DNA of 14,237 bases, from NCBI GenBank assembly GCA_035540955.1, contig DATLFP010000064.1, positions 1-14,237 on the forward strand, in the 5' to 3' direction. A program made the position numbers and the translations under genes. The notes under the pieces are model-generated. The model was not told where the DNA came from, searched no databases, and worked only from the letters and a program-made list of their open reading frames with translations. This document shows, in pieces, positions 1-5,658 of the stretch. Each line of letters starts with the position of its first letter. Position 1 is the first letter of the stretch. Source of the DNA: DATLFP01 sp035540955. GTDB taxonomy: Bacteria; Actinomycetota; Acidimicrobiia; Acidimicrobiales; CADCSY01.

Positions 1-134
1 TCATCGGCATCGGCGAGGCCGTCATCACCTGCCTCACCGTCAGCGCCGTGCTCGCCTCGCGGCCCGACCTCGTCTACGGCGCCCGCCACCTCGCCGCCAC
101 CCTCGAGCTGCGACCCGCCGAGCTGGCGTCGTGA
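1..134 (+). CDS. cbiM: 3' end of cbiM (cobalt/nickel ECF transporter S component), displaced fragment
   Basis: Reading from base 3, this strand encodes IGIGEAVITCLTVSAVLASR and continues to a TGA at 132-134. It looks like the last transmembrane helix and short tail of a CbiM protein. Its first residues (IGIGEAV) repeat exactly those reached by the minus-strand cbiM at 243-221, because bases 1-23 and 221-243 are perfect inverted copies. Joining minus 793-221 to plus 24-134 stays in frame and gives a protein of 227 residues, a normal length for CbiM. The stop overlaps the next start as GTGA (131-134), which is usual for coupled cbiM-cbiN pairs. I infer that this is the true C-terminus of the cbiM on the other strand, moved by a fold-back join. 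A second cbiM copy extending left of the window is the alternative. Confidence 0.75.
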   Translation, partial: IGIGEAVITCLTVSAVLASRPDLVYGARHLAATLELRPAELAS

Positions 135-793
135 AGCGCACCTCGATCTTCGTGCTCGCCGGCCTGGCGGTCGCCGTCGCCCTCGCGGTCTTCGTGAGCC
201 CGTTCGCCAGCAGCGAGCCCGACGGCCTCGCCGATGCCGATGAGGGCGTGCACACCGACCATGGCGCCGATCACCTGGCGGAGGGAGAGGTCGACGGTGC
301 CGCCGATCGCGTACTCGAGCGCGAACGCGGCGGACGCCAGCACCACCGACGACCACGCGGCGACGGCGGTGGCGGCGAGCACGCCGGCGCGGGTCTTGGG
401 GAGCACGGCGCGGACGGTGGCGAACACGAGGTAGCCGCCCATGCCACCGACGAGGCCCATGTTGAGGATGTTCAGGCCGAGCGCGCTGAGCCCGCCGTCG
501 GCGAACAGGGCCTGGACGACGAGCACCACGGCGAGGCAGATGGCCGCCGCCCACGGTCCGACGAGGACGGCGGCCAGCACCCCGCCGATGAGGTGGCCGC
601 TGGTGCCGGCGGCGACGGGGAAGTTGAGCATCTGCACGGCGAAGATGAACGCCGCGGTGAGCCCGGCCAGGGGCGCGGCGCGGTCGTCGAGCTCGACGGC
701 GGCCCGCTTGGCGGCGACGCCGAGCCCGGCGACGGTGACGGCGCCGGCTCCCGCCGAGGTGGCGGCGTCGATGAACCCGTCGGGGATGTGCAC
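74..793 (-). CDS. cbiM: CbiM, substrate-binding membrane component of a Co/Ni ECF transporter (C-terminus chimeric)
   Basis: The protein opens MHIPDGFIDA and is a multi-pass membrane protein of the CbiM/NikM family, the S component that captures Co2+ or Ni2+ for the CbiQ/CbiO energy-coupling module. In this family the N-terminus, His2 and a histidine near residue 67 bind metal; both His2 and His67 (in GTSGHLIGG) are present. The start is a GTG at 793 with aagaaggga about 7 bases upstream. Residues 1-191 (793-221) are authentic. From 220 the frame enters the antisense of cbiN and ends at a chance TAG at 74 with a polar Arg/His-rich tail unlike any CbiM. The real end is the plus-strand segment 24-134, giving 227 residues. 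A palindrome at 809-823 may control it. The partner genes cbiQ and cbiO are not in the window. Confidence 0.85.
   Translation of the reverse strand: MHIPDGFIDAATSAGAGAVTVAGLGVAAKRAAVELDDRAAPLAGLTAAFIFAVQMLNFPVAAGTSGHLIGGVLAAVLVGPWAAAICLAVVLVVQALFADGGLSALGLNILNMGLVGGMGGYLVFATVRAVLPKTRAGVLAATAVAAWSSVVLASAAFALEYAIGGTVDLSLRQVIGAMVGVHALIGIGEAVGLAAGERAHEDREGDGDRQAGEHEDRGALHDASSAGRSSRVAARWRAP
131..230 (+). CDS. cbiN: 5' end of cbiN-like gene (PDGL-type ECF component), cut by the fold-back
   Basis: A GTG at 131, overlapping the cbiM stop by 4 bp, starts MKRTSIFVLAGLAVAVALAV, a single N-terminal membrane helix, followed by SPFASSEPDGL. The PDGL motif just after the helix is typical of CbiN and related small membrane partners of CbiM, which are needed for cobalt or nickel uptake by the ECF complex. 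After the motif the frame runs into sequence that is the reverse complement of cbiM, so the homologous part ends about base 230. The frame stays open by chance through to 2209 and would create a false fusion with the NADH dehydrogenase. The gene is probably intact in the organism and truncated here only by the misjoin. Confidence 0.7.
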
Positions 794-808
794 GCGTCGT
801 TCCCTTCT

Positions 809-823
809 TGCGACCTGGTCGCA
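809..823. promoter_or_regulatory. 15-bp palindrome upstream of cbiM, possible operator
   Basis: The sequence is TGCGACC-T-GGTCGCA, a perfect palindrome with a single central base. It lies 16-30 bases before the cbiM GTG and overlaps or borders its ribosome binding region. Its position fits a repressor site for a metal-uptake gene, but the sequence does not match a metal-regulator box I can name with confidence. Confidence 0.4.
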
Positions 824-871
824 GGTACGGCGGCAACGTTACGCGGCCCCCGCCAGGACGGTGGCGGCGTT

Positions 872-911
872 CGCATCCCCATGGCGGCGGCCGCATCCCC
901 ATGGCGGCGGC
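872..911. repeat. Two tandem copies of a 20-bp unit
   Basis: The unit cgcatccccatggcggcggc occurs at 872-891 and again, identical, at 892-911. It lies in the 144-bp non-coding gap between cbiM and ndh. Each copy contains CCATGG and a GGCGGC run. It could be slippage duplication or paired binding sites. The ATGs inside it are in frame with ndh but would add a low-complexity Ala/Arg leader, so I do not take them as starts. Confidence 0.85.
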
Positions 912-919
912 CGCCGTCT

Positions 920-935
920 CGTGAAATCATTCACA
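920..935. promoter_or_regulatory. CRP/GlxR-like site overlapping the ndh start region
   Basis: The sequence CGTGA-aatcat-TCACA matches the CRP-family consensus TGTGA-N6-TCACA at nine of ten fixed positions. Its centre is about 10 bases before the ndh GTG at 938. The spacer AATCAT resembles a -10 element placed correctly for a leaderless transcript starting at 938. If so, a protein bound here would block the promoter. The match is seen directly; the regulator and the direction of control are inferred. Confidence 0.5.
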
Positions 936-937
936 AT

Positions 938-2209
938 GTGTCCCGGCCGCATGTCGTGATCGTGGGGGCCGGCTTCGGCGGCCTCGACTGCGCCAAGGAG
1001 CTGGTGAACGAGCCGGTCGAGGTGACCATCGTCGACCGCCACAACTTCCACACCTTCCAGCCGCTGCTCTACCAGGTGGCCACCGCTGGGCTGTCCTCGA
1101 GCGACATCGCCTATCCGGTGCGGGGCATCTTCCAGGACGCGGCCAACGTGCGGTTCCGCACCGGCTGGGTCGCCGGCGTCGACTGGGGGGCCAAGCGGGT
1201 GGCGCTGGCCGGAGGCGACGCCATCGCCTTCGACCACCTGGTGCTGGCGGCGGGGGCGACGACGAACTGGTTCGGGGTCGAGGGCGCCGCCGAGCACGCC
1301 CTCCCGCTGTACGGGCTGGAGGACGCCATCCACCTCCGCAACCACGTGATCGCCCAGTTCGAGCGGGCCGACGCCGACCCGTCGCTCCTCGGCTCCGGCG
1401 CGCTCACCTTCGTCGTCCTCGGCGGCGGGCCCACCGGCGTGGAGATGGCCGGCGCGCTGATGGAGCTGTTCGGGATGGTCTTCGCCAAGGACTTCCGGCG
1501 CCTCGACGTCGGGGCCGCCCGGGTCGTGCTGCTCGAGATGGGCGACGCCGTGCTCGCCCCGTTCAGCGGGCGGGCCCAGCGGCACGCGCTCGAGCAGCTC
1601 CGCCGGCGCGGCGTCGACGTCCGCCTCGGGTGCCAGGTCACCGCCGTCGCTCCCGACTCGGTCACGCTCGCCTCCGGCGAGGTGGTGCCGACCCGCACGG
1701 TGGTGTGGGCGGCCGGTGTGAAGGCCAACCCGCTGGCCGACGTGCTCGGCGTCGAGCAGGGACGGGGCGGGCGCATCGTGGTGACGCCGGAGCTGCGCAT
1801 CCCCGGCCACGAGCACTCCTTCGTGATCGGCGATCTCGCGGCCATCGAGGGCCCCGGTGGCGTGCTGCTGCCGCAGGTGGCGCAGGTGGCGAAGCAGTCG
1901 GGCGCGTACGTCGGCAAGACGATCGCCCGCTCGCTGCGGGGCCGGCCGGCGAAGCGACCGTTCCGCTACCTCGACAAGGGGACGATGGCCACCATCGGCC
2001 GCAACAGCGCGGTGGCCGACCTCCCGCTGCGCATCCGGCTCACCGGGTTCGTCGCCTGGGTCGTGTGGCTGTTCCTCCACCTGCTGTACCTGGTGGGGTT
2101 CCGCAACCGGCTGAGCGTCCTCGTCTCCTGGGGGTGGAGCTACCTCACCTGGGACCGCGGCCCCCGCCTCATCCTCGACCCCACCGACCGCACGCCACCG
2201 CCGCGGTGA
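938..2209 (+). CDS. ndh: Type II NADH dehydrogenase (NDH-2), single-subunit NADH:quinone oxidoreductase
   Basis: This 423-residue flavoprotein passes electrons from NADH to membrane quinone without pumping protons. GAGFGG (10-15) is the FAD-binding Rossmann motif, LGGGPTG (161-167) the NADH-binding one, GDLAAI (298-303) the second FAD motif, and PQVAQVAKQ (312-320) the quinone-side motif typical of NDH-2. The C-terminal segment around 368-402 (AWVVWLFLHLLYLVGF) is the membrane-anchoring part. Length is normal. I chose the GTG at 938 because homology-like sequence (VSRPHVVIVGAGFGG) begins there. Upstream in-frame ATGs fall in a tandem repeat, and the frame remains open to 131 only through antisense cbiM. 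No good ribosome binding site is visible, so a leaderless mRNA is possible. It ends 3 bp from the convergent ABC permease. Confidence 0.93.
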   Translation: MSRPHVVIVGAGFGGLDCAKELVNEPVEVTIVDRHNFHTFQPLLYQVATAGLSSSDIAYPVRGIFQDAANVRFRTGWVAGVDWGAKRVALAGGDAIAFDHLVLAAGATTNWFGVEGAAEHALPLYGLEDAIHLRNHVIAQFERADADPSLLGSGALTFVVLGGGPTGVEMAGALMELFGMVFAKDFRRLDVGAARVVLLEMGDAVLAPFSGRAQRHALEQLRRRGVDVRLGCQVTAVAPDSVTLASGEVVPTRTVVWAAGVKANPLADVLGVEQGRGGRIVVTPELRIPGHEHSFVIGDLAAIEGPGGVLLPQVAQVAKQSGAYVGKTIARSLRGRPAKRPFRYLDKGTMATIGRNSAVADLPLRIRLTGFVAWVVWLFLHLLYLVGFRNRLSVLVSWGWSYLTWDRGPRLILDPTDRTPPPR

Positions 2210-2212
2210 CGG

Positions 2213-4744
2213 CTACTCGGCGGCGATGGCGTCGAGGATGTCGAGACGGGCGGCGCGGCGAGCGGGCCAGATGGCGGCGACGACCCCGGCGATGGCCGCC
2301 AGCACGCAGATGACGGCGAGCTGGCCGAAGGGGACCGAGAACGCGGTGAAGCCCTCCGAGCGCATGGCCTGGGCCATGGCCCAGCCGAGGAGCAGACCGA
2401 CGCCGAGCCCGAGCGCGGTGCCGAGCAACGCCATCAGCACCGACTCCCAGCGCACCGTCGACCGCACCTGACCCTTCGTCATGCCCACCGCCCGCAGCAG
2501 CCCCAGCTCGCGGGTGCGCTCGTGGATCGACAGCGCCAGGGTGTTGGCGATGCCGAGCAGCGCGATGAAGATGGCGAGGAAGAGCAGGCCGTAGATGAGG
2601 TTGAGCAGCGTGCGGAACTGCGCGGCCTGCGACTCCTTGAACCCGGCGATGTCCTGCACCTCCGCCGTCGGGTACGGCGCGGCGGCGTCCTCGACGGCGG
2701 CGACGAGATCGGTGGCGGCGACGCCGTCCCGGGCCGTGACGAACACCATGGAGTCGAACTGCTCGGTCGTGTAGCGGTCGAACGCCTCGGTGCTCACGAA
2801 GTAGCTGCCGGCGAGGATCTTGTCGGTGTAGAGCGCCCGCACCTCGTAGGCGTTGCGGCCGCCCTGGACGAACTGGACGTCGACGGTGCTCCCGAGGGTG
2901 AGGTCGTTCTCCTCGGCGTAGTCGACGTTCACGGCGATGCCGTCGAGGCCGAGACCCTCGATACCACCCTCGGTGAGCCCGAAGTCGAACATGGCGCCCA
3001 CGTTGGTCGAGAACCCCATCATGAACGCGCTCGACTCCCCGACGATCGCCTGGCCGAACCGCATGGCCGCCACCTGCTCGATCTCGTCGAGGTCGCGGAG
3101 GTCCTCGGCGAGGCGGGGGCTGAACCCGCCGAACCCGCCCGAGCCCTGGACGATGATGTCGGCGACGAAGTTGTCGTCGATCACCTGGTTGACCGACTTC
3201 TGGGCCGACGCCGCGAACACGGTGATGAAGCCGACGAGGGAGACGCCGATCATCAGCGCCGCCGCCGTCGACGCCGTGCGCTTCGGGTTGCGGCTGGCGT
3301 TCTGCCGGGCGAGGACGCCGGTCATGCCCTTCAGCCGCGGGAGGGGAGCACCCAGCGCGCCGGTGATGGGGCGGGCCAGCAGGGGACCGAGGATAAGGAT
3401 GCCGACGATCGTCGCGAGCGCGCCGAGCCCGACCATGGGCAGCGAGCCGTCGCCGGAGACGCCGGCGGCGAGTGCGAGGGCGGCGACCGCGACCACGACC
3501 ACGCCGATGACCACACGCACGCGGGAGGCAGTCGTCCGCTCGAAGGCGACGTCGCGCATCGCTGCCAGCGGCGGCACGCGGGCGGCGCGCCGCGCCGGGA
3601 AGTAGGCCGATGTGACCGCCACCCCGAGGCCGACCACGAACGCGGTCACCACCGTGCTGGTGCTCACGACGATCCCGCCGGCCGGCACCTCGAGCCCGGC
3701 CGCGTCGAGCAGGGCCTTGAGCAACCGGGCCACGCCGATGCCGGCGAGCAGCCCGACGATCGACGCCAGGATGCCGACGAAGGCCGACTCGATCAGCACC
3801 GTCCGCAGCACCTGCCGGCGGCTGGCCCCGATGGCCCGCAGCAGGGCGAGCTCGCGGGTGCGCTGGGCGACGATGATCCCGAAGGTGTTGTAGATGATGA
3901 ACGACCCGACGAACAGGGCGATGCCGGCGAAGGTGAGCAGGATCGTCCGGAAGAAGCCGAGCCCCTGGGCCACGGCGTCCTGGTTCTCCTTGGTCAGCTC
4001 GGCCCCGGTGATCACCTCGTGGCCCTCGGGCAGGACGGCGGCGATCCGGTCGCGCACCTCTTCCTGTGACACCCCGTCGGCGGCGACGACGCCGACCGCG
4101 TCGAACTTGCCCGGCTCGCCGAAGTTCTGCTGGGCCGCGGCGCGGTTCATGCCCACGAACGAGGCGCCGCCCGGCGAGTCGAGGGTGCCGAAGGTGGCGA
4201 TGCCGACGATCGTCACCTGGATCGGTTCGGGGGTCAGGATCGTGGCGCGGTCGCCCACGGCGAGCTTGCCGTCCTTGGCGCTCTTGCGGTCGATCACCGC
4301 CTCGTCCTGCAGCACCGGCGCCGTCCCCTCGGCCAGGGTGAACGGGTTGAGCGCGCTGTCGCTCCAGATGCCGCCGAAGGTGGGCGCCCCGAAGCCGGGG
4401 TTGCCGAGCGCCTTGCCGTCCCGCCCGACGATCTGGGCGTAGCCGAGCACGTCGCCCTCGGCCTCGGCCACGCCGTCCACGCCGGCCACGAGGGTCACGA
4501 TGCTGTCGTCGATGCGGGGCCGCTGGGCGTCGTCGCCGAAGTCGCCTTCGATGACGGCCTCGCCCCGCACGTAGGCGTCGGTGCCGCGGTTGACGTCGGC
4601 GAAGAGGTCGTCGAAGGTGCGGCCGACGGTGTCGGTGAGCACGAGGGTGCCGCACATGAACGCCACGCCGAGCACGACGGCGGCGCTGGTGGCGAGCAGG
4701 CGGAGCTTGCGGGCCCAGAGGTCCTTGAGTGACGCGCGGAGCAC
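2213..4744 (-). CDS. ABC transporter permease of the FtsX/MacB type, duplicated, ten predicted membrane helices
   Basis: This 843-residue membrane protein has one N-terminal helix (about 13-35), a large extracytoplasmic MacB-like domain (about 36-260), a first FtsX domain (helices near 266-292, 318-342, 358-381), two linking helices (409-428, 436-456), a helix near 491-513, a second extracytoplasmic domain (about 515-710), and a second FtsX domain (712-738, 766-788, 807-825). The two halves are an internal duplication: RTRELALLRAIGASRRQV (295-312) recurs as RTRELGLLRAVGMTKGQV (743-760). The family acts in export of lipids, lipoproteins or peptides, or in mechanotransmission; the substrate is not evident. 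The GTG start at 4744 lies 2 bp after the stop of the ATPase gene, so the pair is translationally coupled. An upstream extension of the frame through the ATPase is a shadow. Confidence 0.9.
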   Translation of the reverse strand: MLRASLKDLWARKLRLLATSAAVVLGVAFMCGTLVLTDTVGRTFDDLFADVNRGTDAYVRGEAVIEGDFGDDAQRPRIDDSIVTLVAGVDGVAEAEGDVLGYAQIVGRDGKALGNPGFGAPTFGGIWSDSALNPFTLAEGTAPVLQDEAVIDRKSAKDGKLAVGDRATILTPEPIQVTIVGIATFGTLDSPGGASFVGMNRAAAQQNFGEPGKFDAVGVVAADGVSQEEVRDRIAAVLPEGHEVITGAELTKENQDAVAQGLGFFRTILLTFAGIALFVGSFIIYNTFGIIVAQRTRELALLRAIGASRRQVLRTVLIESAFVGILASIVGLLAGIGVARLLKALLDAAGLEVPAGGIVVSTSTVVTAFVVGLGVAVTSAYFPARRAARVPPLAAMRDVAFERTTASRVRVVIGVVVVAVAALALAAGVSGDGSLPMVGLGALATIVGILILGPLLARPITGALGAPLPRLKGMTGVLARQNASRNPKRTASTAAALMIGVSLVGFITVFAASAQKSVNQVIDDNFVADIIVQGSGGFGGFSPRLAEDLRDLDEIEQVAAMRFGQAIVGESSAFMMGFSTNVGAMFDFGLTEGGIEGLGLDGIAVNVDYAEENDLTLGSTVDVQFVQGGRNAYEVRALYTDKILAGSYFVSTEAFDRYTTEQFDSMVFVTARDGVAATDLVAAVEDAAAPYPTAEVQDIAGFKESQAAQFRTLLNLIYGLLFLAIFIALLGIANTLALSIHERTRELGLLRAVGMTKGQVRSTVRWESVLMALLGTALGLGVGLLLGWAMAQAMRSEGFTAFSVPFGQLAVICVLAAIAGVVAAIWPARRAARLDILDAIAAE

Positions 4745-4746
4745 GG

Positions 4747-5502
4747 CTACTCGCCCCCGAGCCGCTTCATCATGTCGATGACCGACTCGGCGGTGGGATC
4801 GGCGAGCTCGTCGACGATCCGGCCGTCGGCGAGGAACACGACCCGGCTCGCGTGGCTGGCCGACACCGGGTCGTGGGTGACCATCACGATCGTCTGGCCG
4901 AGGTCTTCCACGGCGCGCTGCATGAAGTCGAGGATCTCGGCGCTGGCCCGGGAGTCGAGGTTGCCGGTGGGCTCGTCGGCGAACACGATCGCCGGGCGCG
5001 AGGCGAGGGCCCGGGCCACCGCCACCCGCTGCTGCTGGCCGCCCGACAGCTCCGAGGGCCGGTGGTGGAGGCGGTCGCGGAGCCCGACGGTGTCGATGAC
5101 GGTGTCGAGCCACGCCGGGTCGGGCTTGCGACCGGCGAGCGACAGCGGGAGCGTGACGTTCTCTGCCGCGGTGAGGGTGGGGACGAGGTTGAACGCCTGG
5201 AAGACGAAGCCGACCTGGTCGCGGCGGAGCTGGGTGAGGCGCTTGTCGTCGAGGGTGTCGACCCGCTGGTCGCCGATCCACACCTCGCCGGCGGTGAGGT
5301 TGTCGAGCCCCGCCAGGCAGTGCATGAGCGTCGACTTGCCCGAGCCGGACGGGCCCATGATGGCGGTGAAGCGACCGGCGTCGAAGTCGGCGGTGACGTC
5401 GTCGAGGGCGCGCACCTCGGTCTGGCCGCTGCCGTAGACCTTGACGGCGTTGACGGCTCGGGCGGCGGCGGTGGTGACGGTGGCGGCGACAGCGGGCGGC
5501 AT
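4747..5502 (-). CDS. ABC transporter ATP-binding protein of the LolD/MacB family
   Basis: This 251-residue ATPase powers the permease encoded just downstream. Walker A is GPSGSGKST (50-58), the Q-loop is FQAFNLVP (101-108, Gln102), the signature LSGGQQQRVAVARAL (152-166), Walker B IVFADEP with catalytic Glu177, and the switch His210 is in VTHD. The phrase DEPTGNLDS is typical of the LolD/MacB/FtsE branch, which pairs with FtsX-type permeases. The ATG at 5502 has aggg about 8 bases upstream. Residues 1-15 are an Ala/Thr-rich extension ahead of the conserved core, so a slightly later start cannot be excluded. It is first in a two-gene operon, divergent from the cyclase gene, with a CRP-like site about 46-61 bp upstream of its ATG. 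Confidence 0.93.
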   Translation of the reverse strand: MPPAVAATVTTAAARAVNAVKVYGSGQTEVRALDDVTADFDAGRFTAIMGPSGSGKSTLMHCLAGLDNLTAGEVWIGDQRVDTLDDKRLTQLRRDQVGFVFQAFNLVPTLTAAENVTLPLSLAGRKPDPAWLDTVIDTVGLRDRLHHRPSELSGGQQQRVAVARALASRPAIVFADEPTGNLDSRASAEILDFMQRAVEDLGQTIVMVTHDPVSASHASRVVFLADGRIVDELADPTAESVIDMMKRLGGE

Positions 5503-5547
5503 GGGAGCACCCTAGAGAGCGAACCGCTGTCAAGGTAGGCATGACAC

Positions 5548-5563
5548 CGTGACGCTGGTCACC
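5548..5563. promoter_or_regulatory. CRP/GlxR-like palindrome between the ABC operon and the cyclase gene
   Basis: The sequence CGTGA-cgctgg-TCACC contains GTGA-N6-TCAC, the same core seen before ndh. Its centre is about 53 bases upstream of the ABC ATPase ATG and about 103 bases upstream of the cyclase GTG. It could serve either gene. Binding by a cAMP-responsive regulator is inference. Confidence 0.4.
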
Positions 5564-5577
5564 ACCGTCGGCGGCGC

Positions 5578-5615
5578 GTGGTCACGACGTTCGCCGACCA
5601 GACGTCCGTGACCAC
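5578..5615. promoter_or_regulatory. Inverted repeat with 9-bp arms upstream of the cyclase
   Basis: The arms gtggtcacg (5578-5586) and cgtgaccac (5607-5615) are perfect reverse complements separated by 20 bases, with partial further pairing if one base is bulged. It could be a cruciform, a paired operator site, or a hairpin in any transcript that starts upstream of it. No T-run follows, so I do not call it a terminator. Confidence 0.4.
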
Positions 5616-5646
5616 AACCGACCACGGGCTCCGGGTACCCCACACG

Positions 5647-5652
5647 TATCCT
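5647..5652 (+). promoter_or_regulatory. Putative -10 element of a leaderless cyclase promoter
   Basis: TATCCT ends 6 bases before the GTG at 5659, the spacing expected if transcription starts at the first base of the start codon. No ribosome binding site precedes that GTG, which agrees with a leaderless mRNA. No clear -35 element is visible. Confidence 0.4.
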
Positions 5653-5658
5653 CCTGCT

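Larger units (their letters stand above)
1..243. repeat. 23-bp perfect inverted repeat with 197-bp spacer (fold-back junction)
   Basis: Bases 1-23 are the exact reverse complement of 221-243. Identity stops on the inner side (base 24 is a, base 220 is c) and on the outer side is cut by the window edge. The left arm is in the cbiM reading frame on the plus strand; the right arm is in the same cbiM codons on the minus strand. A 10-base stretch, gacggcctcg, would naturally occur both in the cbiN PDGL codons and, inverted, in the cbiM GEAV codons. This microhomology may have seeded a template switch or an assembly join. Confidence 0.9.

Noticed and set aside
794..937. Cobalamin riboswitch upstream of cbiM
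   Set aside because: The region is short for one and I could not find the conserved B12-box type sequence on the minus strand.
131..2209. A single open frame of 692 codons joining cbiN to NADH dehydrogenase
   Set aside because: Codons from about 231 to 793 are antisense to cbiM and those to 937 are a promoter region with a tandem repeat. NDH-2 homology begins only at 938. The fusion is a product of the fold-back and high GC.
2522..4069. Long plus-strand frame opposite the permease
   Set aside because: Its product is Asp/Glu/His/Gly-rich without domains, the usual antisense shadow in high-GC DNA; the minus strand has a clear membrane protein. The same applies to long frames opposite the cyclase and the NHEJ genes.
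2213..5542. A minus-strand frame fusing permease with upstream sequence through the ATPase gene
   Set aside because: Upstream of 4744 this frame is Arg/His/Pro-rich shadow of the ATPase, which is encoded in another frame with all its motifs. Two separate genes with a 2-bp gap fit better.
5578..5658. N-terminal extension of the cyclase from the in-frame GTG at 5578
   Set aside because: The 27 extra residues are low in conserved character, cover an inverted repeat and a -10 element, and the zinc ribbon starts right at GTG 5659.
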